Shown here one piece after another: positions 44,891 to 54,870 of a DNA stretch of 64,000 nt (its first letter is position 1; every line of letters starts with the position of its first letter). The stretch is from positions 2,760,854 to 2,824,853 of the forward strand of contig NZ_HG964446.1 of the NCBI RefSeq assembly GCF_000689255.1, written 5' to 3'. This DNA is from Mycobacterium triplex (GTDB taxonomy: Bacteria > Actinomycetota > Actinomycetes > Mycobacteriales > Mycobacteriaceae). The notes below the pieces were generated by a model. That model worked only from the letters and a program-made list of their open reading frames with translations. It did no database searches and was not told where the DNA came from. The position numbers and the translations under genes were made by a program.

Positions 44891-45483
44891 ACTTCTGCGG
44901 ACCTAGCCTCGGGCCCAGAATCGTTGCGGCGCACCGAGTTTTCGACCAGGTCGAGGACGGCAGCCAGCCGCTGCGGATCCTCGCCGGAGGCTAGCCGGGC
45001 CACCAATCCGTCCAGGACCAGTTCCAGATAGCACTGCAACACGTCACCGGGTACGTCGTCGCGCACCCGGTGGGCTTCCTTCTGCCGTTGCAGTCGATCG
45101 TGTGTCGCCGCCGCCAGTTCCGCGGAACGCTCCGACCATCCGCGGCTGAACGCGGGGTCGTTGCGCAGCTTGCGCGCGATCTCCAACCGCGTGGCCAGCC
45201 AGTCGAACTGCTCCGGCGCGGCGAGCATGTCGCGCATCACCTGGATCAGGCCCTCGCGCGACGCGACGTCGGCCATCCGCTCGGCGTCCTCGTGCGCGAG
45301 CGCGAAAAACAGCGCGTCCTTGTCCCGGAAGTGGTGAAAGATGGCACCGCGCGACATCCCGATCGCCTGTTCCAGCCGCCGCACCGTGGCTCTGTCATAG
45401 CCGTGTTCGGCGAAGCAACGACGAGCACCATCGAGGATCTGGCGGCGGCGCGCCGCCAGATGGTCCTCGCTGACTTTGGGCAC
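44887..45483 (-). CDS. TetR-family regulator, AcnR-like
   Basis: The 198-residue protein has an N-terminal TetR HTH (ARRCFAEHGYDRATVRRLEQ, AIGMSRGAIFHHFRDKDALF). The region resembles AcnR of Corynebacterium, which represses aconitase, and the M. tuberculosis counterpart Rv1474c also acts on acn. It lies 12 bases downstream of acn and is probably co-transcribed. A candidate AcnR-type site is upstream of acn. The C-terminal ligand domain is unassigned; citrate and metal bind AcnR. Confidence 0.88.
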   Translation of the reverse strand: MPKVSEDHLAARRRQILDGARRCFAEHGYDRATVRRLEQAIGMSRGAIFHHFRDKDALFFALAHEDAERMADVASREGLIQVMRDMLAAPEQFDWLATRLEIARKLRNDPAFSRGWSERSAELAAATHDRLQRQKEAHRVRDDVPGDVLQCYLELVLDGLVARLASGEDPQRLAAVLDLVENSVRRNDSGPEARSAEV

Positions 45484-45495
45484 CGGCGGCTTCGG

Positions 45496-48318
45496 CTAGC
45501 CGGACTTGAGCATGTTGCGCAGCACGTACTGCAGGATGCCACCGTTGCGGTAGTAGTCGGCCTCACCGGGGGTGTCGATGCGCACCACCGCGTCGAACTC
45601 GATGTCTCCGGCCTTGACATGCACCGTTTTCGGCGTCTTGCCGTCGTTGAGCGCGTCGATGCCGGTGATGTCGAACACCTCGGTGCCGTCCAGCCCCAGC
45701 TCTTGGGCCGTCTTGCCCTCGGGGAACTGCAGCGGAATCACGCCCATCCCGATCAGGTTGGAGCGGTGGATGCGCTCGAAGGACTCGGCGATCACCGCCC
45801 GCACGCCCAGCAGCCGGGTTCCCTTGGCTGCCCAGTCGCGGGACGACCCCGACCCGTACTCCTTGCCGCCCAGCACCACCAGCGGAATGTTTTCTGCCGC
45901 ATAGTTTTGCGCCGCGTCGTAGATGAACGCTTGCGGACCGCCGTCCTGGGTGAAGTCGCGGGTGTATCCGCCCGACACGTCGTCGAGCAGCAAGTTGCGC
46001 AGCCGGATGTTGGCGAACGTGCCGCGGATCATCACCTCGTGATTGCCGCGCCGCGACCCGAAGGAGTTGTAGTCCTTGCGGTCCACGCCGTGCTCGTCGA
46101 GGTACTGCGCGGCCGGGGTGCCCGGCTTGATGCTGCTGGCGGGGGAGATGTGGTCGGTGGTCACCGAGTCGCCCAGCAGCGCCAGTACCCGGGCGCCGGT
46201 GATGTCGCCGACCGGCTCGGGCTCGGCGGGCATGCCCTCGAAGTACGGGGGCTTGCGCACATACGTCGAATCCGCGTTCCACTCAAAGGTATTGCCGCTC
46301 GGGGTGGGCAGATTGCGCCACCGTTCGTCACCCTTGAACACGTCACCGTAGTTCTTGGTGAACATCTCCTGATTGATCGCCGAGGCGATGGTGTCGGAGA
46401 CGTCTTGCTGCGACGGCCAGATGTCTTTGAGGAAGACGTCGTTGCCGTCGTTGTCCTTGCCCAGCGGCTGACTCTCGAAGTCGAAGTCCATGGTCCCGGC
46501 CAGTGCGTAGGCCACCACCAGCGGCGGTGAAGCCAGGTAGTTCATTTTCACGTCCGGGTTGATGCGGCCTTCGAAGTTCCGGTTGCCCGACAACACCGCC
46601 GTCACCGAAAGATCGTTGTCGTTAATGGCTTTCGAAATTTCTTCCGGCAGCGGGCCCGAGTTGCCGATGCACGTGGTGCAGCCGTAGCCGACCAGATAGA
46701 AGCCGAGCTTCTCCAGGTAGGGCCAGAGGCCGGCCTTGTGGTAGTAGTCGTTGACCACCTGGGAACCCGGCGCCATCGTGGTCTTGACCCACGGCTTGGA
46801 CGCCAGGCCCTTCTCGACGGCGTTGCGGGCCAACAGCGCTGCGCCCAGCATCACCTCGGGGTTGGAGGTGTTCGTGCACGACGTGACCGCCGCGATCACC
46901 ACCGCGCCGTGGTCGAGCACGAATTCGCCACGCTCGTCGGACTTGACCGTCACCGGGCTGCTGGGTCGACCCTTGGAATGGGCGGCCGCCGAATGCACCT
47001 GGGGGACGTCGTCGGCGTGCCCGTTGGACACCGCGCCCGGATCGCTGGCCGGGAACGTCTCCTCGACCGACTCGTCCAGTTTCGAGTAACCCTGCTTGCC
47101 GTCCTCGTCGCCGTCGACGTAGCTCAGAATCTGTTCGCGGAACGTGGACTTGGCCGCCGACAAGGCGATTCGGTCCTGCGGGCGCTTCGGCCCGGCGATC
47201 GACGGCACCACCGTGGACAGGTCGAGCTCGAGGTACTCGGAGAACGCCGGCTCGTGGGCCGGGTCGTGCCACATGCCCTGCTCCTTGGCGTAGGCCTCGA
47301 CCAGTGCCAGTTGCTCGTCGGTGCGGCCGGTGAACTTCAGGTAGGAGATGGTCTCCTCGTCGATCGGGAAAATCGCTGCGGTGGAACCGAATTCGGGGCT
47401 CATGTTGCCCAGCGTGGCGCGGTTGGCCAACGGCACCTCCGAAACGCCCTTGCCGTAGAACTCGACGAACTTGCCGACCACCCCGTGCTTACGCAACATC
47501 TCGGTGACGGTCAGCACCACATCGGTGGCGGTGACGCCCGGCTGAATCTCGCCGGTCAGCTTGAAACCGACGACGCGCGGGATCAGCATCGACACCGGCT
47601 GGCCGAGCATCGCGGCCTCGGCCTCGATGCCACCCACGCCCCAGCCGAGCACGCCGAGGCCGTTGACCATCGTCGTGTGCGAGTCGGTGCCCACGCAGGT
47701 GTCGGGGTATGCGGTGACTTTTCCCGCGCCGTCTGCGCGGGACATCACGACGCTGGCCAGGTACTCGATGTTGACCTGGTGCACGATGCCGGTGCCCGGC
47801 GGGACGACCTTGAAGTCGTCGAAAGCGCCCTGCCCCCAGCGCAGGAACTGGTAGCGCTCACCGTTGCGCTGATATTCGATCTCGACGTTGCGCTCGAACG
47901 CGTCGGGGGTGCCGAACAGGTCCGCGATCACCGAGTGGTCGATCACCAGGTCGGCCGGCGCCAGCGGGTTGACCTTCTCCGCCTTGCCGCCCAGCTCGCC
48001 GATCGCCTCACGCATGGTGGCCAGGTCGACGATGCACGGCACGCCGGTGAAGTCCTGCATGACCACGCGGGCGGGGGTGTATTGGATCTCAATGCTGGGC
48101 TCCGCCTTGGGATCCCAATTCGCGATCGCCTCGATGTGGTCCTTGGTGATGTTGGCGCCGTCCTCGTTGCGCAGCAGGTTCTCGGCCAGAACCTTCAGGC
48201 TGTAGGGGAGCTTCTGCGTATTGGGGACGGCGTCGAGGCGATAAATCTCATAGCTCTTGTCGCCGACCTTCAGGGTGTCGCGGGCTCCGAACGAATTCAC
48301 AGAATCTTTGCTGGTCAC
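45496..48318 (-). CDS. acn: Aconitate hydratase A
   Basis: The 940-residue enzyme interconverts citrate and isocitrate through a [4Fe-4S] cluster. The cluster ligands are Cys481 in [10 protein letters not shown] and Cys547 and Cys550 in [12 protein letters not shown]. It has the AcnA/IRP1-type length and an actinobacterial insertion around residues 410-455 ([20 protein letters not shown]). The C-terminal swivel domain has [10 protein letters not shown]. The start gives [16 protein letters not shown]. It is followed by the AcnR-like regulator. Confidence 0.97.
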   Translation of the reverse strand: MTSKDSVNSFGARDTLKVGDKSYEIYRLDAVPNTQKLPYSLKVLAENLLRNEDGANITKDHIEAIANWDPKAEPSIEIQYTPARVVMQDFTGVPCIVDLATMREAIGELGGKAEKVNPLAPADLVIDHSVIADLFGTPDAFERNVEIEYQRNGERYQFLRWGQGAFDDFKVVPPGTGIVHQVNIEYLASVVMSRADGAGKVTAYPDTCVGTDSHTTMVNGLGVLGWGVGGIEAEAAMLGQPVSMLIPRVVGFKLTGEIQPGVTATDVVLTVTEMLRKHGVVGKFVEFYGKGVSEVPLANRATLGNMSPEFGSTAAIFPIDEETISYLKFTGRTDEQLALVEAYAKEQGMWHDPAHEPAFSEYLELDLSTVVPSIAGPKRPQDRIALSAAKSTFREQILSYVDGDEDGKQGYSKLDESVEETFPASDPGAVSNGHADDVPQVHSAAAHSKGRPSSPVTVKSDERGEFVLDHGAVVIAAVTSCTNTSNPEVMLGAALLARNAVEKGLASKPWVKTTMAPGSQVVNDYYHKAGLWPYLEKLGFYLVGYGCTTCIGNSGPLPEEISKAINDNDLSVTAVLSGNRNFEGRINPDVKMNYLASPPLVVAYALAGTMDFDFESQPLGKDNDGNDVFLKDIWPSQQDVSDTIASAINQEMFTKNYGDVFKGDERWRNLPTPSGNTFEWNADSTYVRKPPYFEGMPAEPEPVGDITGARVLALLGDSVTTDHISPASSIKPGTPAAQYLDEHGVDRKDYNSFGSRRGNHEVMIRGTFANIRLRNLLLDDVSGGYTRDFTQDGGPQAFIYDAAQNYAAENIPLVVLGGKEYGSGSSRDWAAKGTRLLGVRAVIAESFERIHRSNLIGMGVIPLQFPEGKTAQELGLDGTEVFDITGIDALNDGKTPKTVHVKAGDIEFDAVVRIDTPGEADYYRNGGILQYVLRNMLKSG

Positions 48319-48383
48319 ATCAACTCCCTCGGATTAAGTTCTTCCGCCGACGGGCCGTGTCGGCGGCGCATCGCCAACCTTAA

Positions 48384-48399
48384 CAGTACGCTTGTCCTG
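48384..48399. promoter_or_regulatory. AcnR-like operator upstream of acn
   Basis: CAGTACGCTTGTCCTG is an imperfect inverted repeat with five of six arm pairs complementary. It agrees, except for two positions, with the Corynebacterium AcnR motif CAGNAC-N3-C-GTACTG as I remember it. It lies 66 bases upstream of the acn start, in the 202-base gap shared with the divergent Rv1476-like gene. Confidence 0.55.
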
Positions 48400-48520
48400 C
48401 AATACAGCGGCACATCAATTTTCAGTCTTGTCGGGTCTGGGCCGGGTCGAAACCCCATTTCCCTACTGTTCGCGTACGGTGCCTGTAGCGCTTGGGCTGT
48501 TTAGCGGGAGGAGGCACACA

Positions 48521-49105
48521 GTGACCGGGCAGGGTTCGTTCGACCAGTTGCCGCAGAACACCTTCTTCATGCACCCGGTCCTGCCGGCCTACATCCCGCA
48601 AGACGTCGACATGGCGGAGGTCAAAGCGCAGGTCGCCGCCTCCGGCGTCAGCGCGCCCCCGAACATCAAGCCGGCCCTGCTCGTCGTGGTCGACCAAGCG
48701 CATGCCGCCGGCATCGACCTGAAAATCGTGCTGCTCGACCACAACCCGCCCAACGACACACCGCTACGCGACATCTCCACCGTGGTCGGCGCCGACTATC
48801 CCAACGCGACGGTCTTGACGCTCAGCCCGAACTTCGTCGGCACCTACAGCACCCAGTTCCCGCGCGTCACCCTGGAGGCCGGCGAGGACATCGCCAAGAC
48901 GGGCAATCCGGTGGTCTCGGCGCAGCACTTTCTGCACGAGCTACAGACGCCCGAATTTCCCTGGACCGGGCTGACCATTTTCTTGCTGATCGCTGTGCTC
49001 GCCGCCGCCGTCGGCGCCCGGTTCCTGCAGTCGCGCAGTAGGCGGTCAGCAACCTCGGCGGAGGCGGCCGACTCGCCCTCGGAAAAGCCCGCTGAGGGCG
49101 GCTAA
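48521..49105 (+). CDS. Membrane-anchored protein (Rv1476-like, DUF6676)
   Basis: The 194-residue protein starts at a GTG after GGGAGGAGG. The N-terminal part (FDQLPQNTFFMHPVLPAYIP) and a central globular region with LLVVVDQAHAAGIDLKIVLL precede one membrane helix near residues 150-170 (LTIFLLIAVLAAAVGARFL) and a charged tail. There is no signal peptide. Its homolog is always next to ripA, so a cell-wall role is likely, but its activity is unknown. Confidence 0.82.
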   Translation: MTGQGSFDQLPQNTFFMHPVLPAYIPQDVDMAEVKAQVAASGVSAPPNIKPALLVVVDQAHAAGIDLKIVLLDHNPPNDTPLRDISTVVGADYPNATVLTLSPNFVGTYSTQFPRVTLEAGEDIAKTGNPVVSAQHFLHELQTPEFPWTGLTIFLLIAVLAAAVGARFLQSRSRRSATSAEAADSPSEKPAEGG

Positions 49106-49161
49106 CCAAGCGCATCCGATTCGGCCGGGCGAATTCACGACTCGGCACGGCAAATCCCGTA

Positions 49162-49180
49162 GGTCACCGTTCGGTCACAT
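49162..49180 (+). promoter_or_regulatory. Repeated GGTCAC boxes upstream of ripA
   Basis: Two GGTCAC sequences are 11 bases apart (49162-49167 and 49173-49178), one helical turn, 174 bases before ripA. The spacing and core resemble the direct GTCAC repeats bound by the response regulator MtrA, which is known to control ripA. The match is partial. Confidence 0.42.
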
Positions 49181-49335
49181 TAAACGCACGTAGACGGTTG
49201 CGATTCGTGACGAGCATATCTTCGTCGATCCCTGTGACGTACGGTGCAAATGATGCTCGTGTTGTCTTTGGCGCTTGTAGTGAAAAAAGGGGCTGGCGCC
49301 GCCGTCCGCGTTGAGCCCAAGGGGAGCTAAGTCGA

Positions 49336-50772
49336 ATGAGACTCACACGCCGGGGCTCTGCTGCGCGACCATTCGCCAGGCTGGTCCGCCCGGTCCTTCC
49401 GTCGGTCCTGAGTGTGGTCGTCCTCCTCACCACACCGGGTCTGGCGCAGGCCGATCCGAGCGCCGACAGCCTCGGCGCGCTGATCGCCAACGTCGCCAAG
49501 GCCAACCAGCGCCTGGAAGACCTGAGCGCCGAAATCCAGGGCGAGCAAGAAGCCGTCAACAAGGCCCTCGTCGATGTGGAGACCGCCCGGGACAACGTGA
49601 CCGCGGCCGAGCACGACCTCGAGGTCAGTCGGCAATCGGTCAAGGATGCCAACGCGGCAATCGCTGCGGCACAACGTCGTTTCAACACCTTCGCGGCGGC
49701 CACCTATATGAACGGCCCGTCGGGCAGCTACCTGACCGCGCGCAGTCCCGAGGACATCATCGCCACCGAAAGCGCCTCGAGGACCCTGGCGGCCAGCGCC
49801 CAGACGGTGATGGACAACCTGCAGCGGGCCCGCACCGAGCAGGTGAACAAGGAGTCGGCCGCGCGGCTGGCCAAGCAGAAGGCCGAAAAGGCCGCTGCCG
49901 ACGCGAAATCCAGCCAGGATGCCGCGGTCGCCGCGCTGACCAACTCGAAGCACAAATTCGAAGAACAGCGTGCGCAGATCGCCCGCCTGGCCGCCGAGCG
50001 CGACGAGGCACAGGCCAAACTTCAGCAGGCCCAACTCGCGTCCGCGCATTGGTCGACCGGCGGCGGGGCAAGCGCGCCGGCCTCGGGTGACCGCTGGGAC
50101 CCGGGAGCGCCGGCCGGGACGGCCCCGTCCGGGGGAAGGCGCTGGGACGGTTGGGATCCCACGCTGCCGATGGTGCCGAGTGCCAACGTGCCGGGTGACC
50201 CCATCGCGGTGATCAACCAGGTGCTGGGCATCTCGGCGACCTCGACACAGGTCACCGCGCAAATGGGCAAGGGCTTCCTGCAGTCGATCGGCATTCTCAA
50301 GCCCGACGACACCGGCATCACCAACGCCACGCCGAACGGGGTCGGCGGACGCATCCCGCGTGTCTACGGGCGGCAGGCGTCCGAATACGTGATCCGGCGC
50401 GGCATGTCGCAGATCGGCGTGCCCTACTCCTGGGGCGGTGGCAACGCGGCCGGCCCGAGTAAAGGCATCGACTCCGGTGCCGGCATCACCGGTTTCGACT
50501 GCTCGGGCCTGGTCCTGTACTCGTTCGCCGGGGTGGGCATCAAGCTGCCGCACTATTCGGGCTCGCAGTACAACTTGGGCCGCAAGATCCCGTCCTCCCA
50601 GATGCGTCGCGGCGACGTCATCTTCTACGGCCCGGGCGGCAGCCAGCACGTGACGATCTACCTCGGTCAGGGCCAGATGCTCGAGGCCCCTGACGTCGGC
50701 TTGAAGGTGCGGGTGGCGCCAGTGCGCACCAGCGGCATGACCCCCTACGTGGTCCGCTACATCGAATACTGA
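49336..50772 (+). CDS. ripA: Peptidoglycan endopeptidase RipA
   Basis: RipA cuts peptide cross-links at the septum so daughter cells can separate. The 478-residue protein has a signal peptide (basic MRLTRRGS, hydrophobic to about residue 38), a long coiled coil (about 50-240) that blocks or positions the enzyme, a Gly/Pro-rich linker and a C-terminal NlpC/P60 domain. Catalytic residues are Cys389 in FDCSGLVLYSF, His438 in SQHVTIYLG and Glu450 nearby. It is followed by ripB at 9 bases. Activity is controlled by proteolysis and partners in homologs. Confidence 0.95.
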   Translation: MRLTRRGSAARPFARLVRPVLPSVLSVVVLLTTPGLAQADPSADSLGALIANVAKANQRLEDLSAEIQGEQEAVNKALVDVETARDNVTAAEHDLEVSRQSVKDANAAIAAAQRRFNTFAAATYMNGPSGSYLTARSPEDIIATESASRTLAASAQTVMDNLQRARTEQVNKESAARLAKQKAEKAAADAKSSQDAAVAALTNSKHKFEEQRAQIARLAAERDEAQAKLQQAQLASAHWSTGGGASAPASGDRWDPGAPAGTAPSGGRRWDGWDPTLPMVPSANVPGDPIAVINQVLGISATSTQVTAQMGKGFLQSIGILKPDDTGITNATPNGVGGRIPRVYGRQASEYVIRRGMSQIGVPYSWGGGNAAGPSKGIDSGAGITGFDCSGLVLYSFAGVGIKLPHYSGSQYNLGRKIPSSQMRRGDVIFYGPGGSQHVTIYLGQGQMLEAPDVGLKVRVAPVRTSGMTPYVVRYIEY

Positions 50773-50781
50773 CGAGGAGCC

Positions 50782-51507
50782 ATGCGGCACAAGCGTTTTC
50801 GCCTGACCAACTTGGCCTGTATCACCACACTGGTGACCGGGCTGATGTTGTCTGTCGCCGCCCCGGCCGACGCCGACCCCGGCGCCTGGGATCCGACGCT
50901 GCCCGCCCAGATCAGCGCCGGCGCCCCGGGTGATCCGCTCGCGGTCGCCAACGCTTCGCTGCAAGCCACCGCGCAGGCCACCCAGACCACGATGGACCTG
51001 GGCCGGCAATTCCTCGGCGGTCTCGGGATCAACATCCTCGGTGACCCCGCGCCCGCCGCCGCCACGCCCACCAACCCGGGCGGCAAGATCCCGCGCGTCT
51101 ACGGCCGCCAGGCCATCGAGTACGTGATCAAGCGGATGGGCTCCCAGATGGGTGTGCCGTATTCGTGGGGCGGCGGCTCGCTGCAGGGCCCGAGCAAGGG
51201 CATCGACGAAGGCGCCAACATCACCGGGTTCGACTGCTCGGGCCTGATGCGGTACGGGTTCGCCGGGGTCGGGGTGCTGATCCCGCGGTTCTCCGGTGAC
51301 CAGTACAACGCGGGGCGCCACATCCCGCCCAGCGAGGCCCGTCGCGGCGACCTGATCTTTTACGGTCCCGGCGGCGGCCAGCACGTCACGATGTATCTGG
51401 GCAACGGCCAGATGTTGGAGGCATCCGGAAGCGCGGGCAAAGTGACGGTGAGCCCCGTGCGCAAGCCCGGTATGACGCCGTACCTGACTAGGATCATCGA
51501 GTACTGA
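50782..51507 (+). CDS. ripB: Peptidoglycan endopeptidase RipB
   Basis: The 241-residue NlpC/P60 enzyme is a RipA paralog without the long coiled coil. A signal peptide ends near residue 31 (ADADPG). The catalytic domain has Cys152 in FDCSGLMRYGF and His201 in GQHVTMYLG. It follows ripA directly (ATG after TGACGAGGAGCC), and the two share the domain order PRVYGRQA...GVPYSWGGG. It probably acts with RipA in peptidoglycan cleavage. Confidence 0.95.
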   Translation: MRHKRFRLTNLACITTLVTGLMLSVAAPADADPGAWDPTLPAQISAGAPGDPLAVANASLQATAQATQTTMDLGRQFLGGLGINILGDPAPAAATPTNPGGKIPRVYGRQAIEYVIKRMGSQMGVPYSWGGGSLQGPSKGIDEGANITGFDCSGLMRYGFAGVGVLIPRFSGDQYNAGRHIPPSEARRGDLIFYGPGGGQHVTMYLGNGQMLEASGSAGKVTVSPVRKPGMTPYLTRIIEY

Positions 51508-51628
51508 CCCTGATTTGCTCGTCAGCGAACCGTGACGTCGACGGAATCCCAGGGGCCTGGAATAGTTGGACGAGGGCGCGCCGCTGCCCCACGACATTCG
51601 TCGTGATGAACAGAAGAGGTTGTAGTAG

Positions 51629-52762
51629 ATGACAGCAGCAGGTGGGCCGCCCCCGGGCGCCAGCGGTTACTCGGGTCCGGGCGGACAGTCTGGCCCCGGA
51701 GCCCATGCGGCGCCCTCGGGTGGCGCCGACGGATTGGCTGCCGAAGTGCACACCCTGGAACGGGCCATTTTCGAGGTCAAGCGGATCATCGTGGGCCAGG
51801 ACCAGCTCGTCGAGCGAATGCTGGTCGGTCTGCTGTCCAAGGGGCACGTGCTGCTCGAAGGTGTGCCCGGCGTCGCCAAGACGCTGGCCGTCGAAACGTT
51901 CGCGAAGGTGGTCGGCGGGACGTTCGCGCGTATCCAGTTCACGCCCGACCTGGTGCCCACCGACATCATCGGTACCCGCATCTACCGGCAGGGCAAGGAA
52001 GAGTTCGACACCGAGCTCGGTCCGGTCGTGGTCAACTTCCTGCTCGCCGACGAGATCAACCGGGCGCCCGCCAAGGTGCAGTCGGCGCTGCTGGAGGTCA
52101 TGGCCGAGCGTCAGGTGTCGATCGGTGGTAAGCGGTTCCCGCTGCCCAACCCATTCCTGGTGATGGCGACGCAGAACCCGATCGAGCACGAGGGCGTCTA
52201 CCAGCTGCCCGAGGCGCAGCGCGACCGCTTCCTGTTCAAGATCAACGTCGGCTACCCCTCACCCGAGGAAGAGCGCGAGATCATCTACCGGATGGGCGTC
52301 AAGCCGCCGCAGCCCAAGCAGATCCTGGACACCGGCGACCTGCTGCGGCTGCAGGAGATCGCCGCCAACAACTTCGTCCACCACGCGCTGGTCGACTACG
52401 TGGTGCGCGTCGTCACCGCGACCCGTCATCCCGAGCAGCTCGGCATGAACGACGTCAAGACCTGGATCTCGTTCGGCGCATCGCCGCGCGCCTCGCTGGG
52501 CATCATCGCCGCGGCCCGTTCGCTGGCGTTGGTGCGCGGTCGCGACTACGTGATCCCGCAAGACGTCGTCGAGGTCATCCCCGACGTGCTGCGCCACCGG
52601 TTGGTGCTGACCTACGACGCGCTGGCCGACGAGATCTCGCCCGAGATCGTGATCAACAGGGTCCTGCAGACCGTTTCCCTTCCGCAAGTGAATGCCGTTC
52701 CGCAACAAGGGCATTCGGTTCCGCCGGTGATGCAGGCTGCGGGCGCGGCTAGCAATCGGTGA
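51629..52762 (+). CDS. moxR1: MoxR-family AAA ATPase
   Basis: The 377-residue AAA+ protein has Walker A EGVPGVAKTLAV near residue 75, Walker B LLADEINRAPAKVQ and sensor motif VMATQNPIEHEG. The N-terminus is a Gly/Pro-rich tail. MoxR ATPases act as chaperones with nearby VWA proteins; here they are encoded next to a DUF58 and a VWA gene. The stop overlaps the DUF58 start by 4 bases. A 121-base gap after ripB precedes it. Confidence 0.93.
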   Translation: MTAAGGPPPGASGYSGPGGQSGPGAHAAPSGGADGLAAEVHTLERAIFEVKRIIVGQDQLVERMLVGLLSKGHVLLEGVPGVAKTLAVETFAKVVGGTFARIQFTPDLVPTDIIGTRIYRQGKEEFDTELGPVVVNFLLADEINRAPAKVQSALLEVMAERQVSIGGKRFPLPNPFLVMATQNPIEHEGVYQLPEAQRDRFLFKINVGYPSPEEEREIIYRMGVKPPQPKQILDTGDLLRLQEIAANNFVHHALVDYVVRVVTATRHPEQLGMNDVKTWISFGASPRASLGIIAAARSLALVRGRDYVIPQDVVEVIPDVLRHRLVLTYDALADEISPEIVINRVLQTVSLPQVNAVPQQGHSVPPVMQAAGAASNR

Positions 52763-53721
52763 CCGATCCAAACCCCGCCGCCAAGCCCGCGGCGCTACAT
52801 CCGCCGTCATTTCAGCGCGGGCAGATCGACGACCCGAAATTATCGGCGGCGCTGCGCACCCTGGAGCTGACGGTCCGGCGCAAGCTCGACGGCGTCCTGC
52901 ACGGCGACCACCTCGGCCTGATCCCCGGGCCGGGTTCGGAGCCGGGGGAGTCGCGCGAATATCAGCCCGGTGACGACGTCCGGCGGATGGACTGGGCGGT
53001 CACCGCGCGCACCACCCACCCGCACGTCCGGCAGATGATCGCCGACCGCGAGCTGGAAACCTGGATGGTGGTCGACATGTCGGCCAGCCTGGACTTCGGG
53101 ACCACGGTCTGCGAGAAGCGTGACCTGGCGGTGGCCGCCGCCGCGGCGATCACGTTTCTCAACAGCGGTGGCGGCAACCGGCTCGGTGCGCTGATCAGCA
53201 ATGGGGCGACGACGGTTCGGGTACCGGCCCGGTCTGGGCGTCAACACGAGCAGACGCTGTTGCGCACGATCGCGACCATGCCCAAAGCCCCGACGGGCGT
53301 GCGCGGCGACCTGGCGGTGGCCATCGACGCGCTGCGCCGGCCGGAACGCCGCCGGGGCATGGCCGTGATCATCAGCGACTTCCTGGGCCCGATCAACTGG
53401 ATGCGCCCGCTGCGCGCGATCGCGGCCCGCCACGAGGTGCTGGCCATCGAGGTGCTCGACCCGCGCGATATCGAACTGCCCGATGTGGGCGATGTCGTGC
53501 TGCAGGACACCGAAACGGGTGTGACCCGCGAATTCACCGTCGATGCGCAACTGCGGGACGACTTCGCCAAGGCGGCGGCGGCGCATCGTGCCGACGTGGC
53601 CCGAACGATTCGCGGTTGTGACGCACCGGTTTTGACGCTGCGCACCGACCGCGACTGGATCGCCGACATCGTCCGCTTCGTGGAGTCCCGCCGGCGTGGG
53701 GCTATGGCGGGGCGCCAGTGA
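52759..53721 (+). CDS. DUF58 protein (Rv1480-like)
   Basis: The 320-residue cytosolic protein begins with a GTG overlapping the moxR1 stop. It has the DUF58 core [20 protein letters not shown] near residue 55 and a degenerate von Willebrand A-like domain around [15 protein letters not shown] and [16 protein letters not shown]58 proteins are partners of MoxR ATPases. It is followed by the membrane VWA protein at 34 bases. Confidence 0.9.
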   Translation: MTDPNPAAKPAALHPPSFQRGQIDDPKLSAALRTLELTVRRKLDGVLHGDHLGLIPGPGSEPGESREYQPGDDVRRMDWAVTARTTHPHVRQMIADRELETWMVVDMSASLDFGTTVCEKRDLAVAAAAAITFLNSGGGNRLGALISNGATTVRVPARSGRQHEQTLLRTIATMPKAPTGVRGDLAVAIDALRRPERRRGMAVIISDFLGPINWMRPLRAIAARHEVLAIEVLDPRDIELPDVGDVVLQDTETGVTREFTVDAQLRDDFAKAAAAHRADVARTIRGCDAPVLTLRTDRDWIADIVRFVESRRRGAMAGRQ

Positions 53722-53755
53722 CTCGCGCTTCTTCCAAGGCGGTGACGGGTCTGCT

Positions 53756-54763
53756 ATGACGATGCCTTTGCTCGGCGCGATGTCGCTGTCCGGGTTCGCT
53801 CACGCGTGGTGGTTCCTCTTCCTGCTCGTCGTCGTCGGGTTGGCTGTGCTGTACGTGCTGATGCAGCTGGCCCGCCAGCGGCGGATGCTGCGGTTCGCCA
53901 ACATGGAGCTGCTGGAAAGCGTGGCCCCGAAGCGGCCCGCGAAATGGCGGCATGTGCCCGCGATCCTGCTGGTGGCCTCGCTGGTGTTGTTGACCGTCGC
54001 GATGGCCGGGCCGACCAACGACGTCCGGATTCCCCGCAACCGCGCGGTGGTGATGCTGGTGATCGACGTGTCGCAATCGATGCGGGCCACCGACGTCGAG
54101 CCCAACCGGATGGCCGCCGCGCAGGAGGCCGGTAAGCAGTTCGCCGACGAGCTCACCCCCGGCATCAACCTCGGGCTGATCGCCTACGCCGGGACCGCGA
54201 CGGTGCTGGTGTCGCCGACGACCAATCGCGAAGCGACCAAGGTCGCGCTGGACAAGCTGCAGTTCGCCGACCGCACCGCCACCGGGGAGGGCATTTTCAC
54301 CGCGCTGCAGGCCATCGCGACCGTCGGCGCGGTCATCGGTGGTGGCGACAAGCCGCCCCCGGCGCGCATCGTCTTGTTCTCCGACGGCAAGGAGACGATG
54401 CCGACCAACCCGGACAACCCCAAGGGCGCCTTCACCGCCGCGCGCACCGCCAAGGACCAGGGCGTGCCGATCTCGACGATCTCGTTCGGCACGCCGTACG
54501 GCTTCGTCGAGATCAACGACCAGCGCCAGCCGGTGCCGGTGGATGACGAAACCCTGAAGAAGGTCGCTCAGCTGTCCGGCGGGACGTCCTACAACGCCGC
54601 GACCCTGCAGGAGCTCAAGGCCGTCTACTCGTCGCTGCAACAGCAGATCGGCTACGAGACGATCAAGGGCGACGCGAGTGTGGGCTGGCTGCGACTGGGT
54701 GCGCTGGTGTTGGCACTCGCTGCGCTGGCGGCGCTGCTGATCAACCGCCGTCTGCCCACCTAG
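53756..54763 (+). CDS. Membrane VWA-domain protein (Rv1481-like)
   Basis: The 335-residue protein has an N-terminal membrane helix pair (about residues 15-40 and 58-80), a VWA domain with the metal site [10 protein letters not shown] near residue 105, and a C-terminal membrane helix ([19 protein letters not shown]). The ATG giving [18 protein letters not shown] fits the family; an upstream start would overlap the DUF58 gene. With MoxR1 and DUF58 it forms a chaperone-like module at the envelope. Confidence 0.9.
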   Translation: MTMPLLGAMSLSGFAHAWWFLFLLVVVGLAVLYVLMQLARQRRMLRFANMELLESVAPKRPAKWRHVPAILLVASLVLLTVAMAGPTNDVRIPRNRAVVMLVIDVSQSMRATDVEPNRMAAAQEAGKQFADELTPGINLGLIAYAGTATVLVSPTTNREATKVALDKLQFADRTATGEGIFTALQAIATVGAVIGGGDKPPPARIVLFSDGKETMPTNPDNPKGAFTAARTAKDQGVPISTISFGTPYGFVEINDQRQPVPVDDETLKKVAQLSGGTSYNAATLQELKAVYSSLQQQIGYETIKGDASVGWLRLGALVLALAALAALLINRRLPT

Positions 54764-54813
54764 CCCTCTGGCCTCGCGAGGCTTTGCCCCGCGAGCGGCG
54801 CGCCCTCTTGCCC

Positions 54814-54870
54814 GCGAGCGTAACGCCACGCTGCTGGATCGCTTGATTTCGCAGCGTGCCGTTACGCTCG
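54814..54870. repeat. Hairpin repeat HP1, overlapping the DUF559 gene end
   Basis: A 19-base arm (54816-54834) pairs with GCAGCGTGCCGTTACGCTC (54851-54869) with one mismatch and a 16-base loop. The right arm includes the TAA stop of the DUF559 gene. A related hairpin (HP2) with an identical 19-base right arm and loop length lies on the other side of that gene. Confidence 0.8.

Noticed and set aside
46738..48504. 588-codon open frame opposite acn
   Set aside because: It is antisense to aconitase, which is conserved throughout. No similarity or start signal was seen.
49106..49335. c-di-AMP or other riboswitch before ripA
   Set aside because: The region is long enough, but I could not find the conserved motifs of a known riboswitch class.
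49327..51597. 756-codon open frame opposite ripA and ripB
   Set aside because: It covers two verified genes on the other strand and has the low-complexity Arg/Gly composition of a shadow frame.
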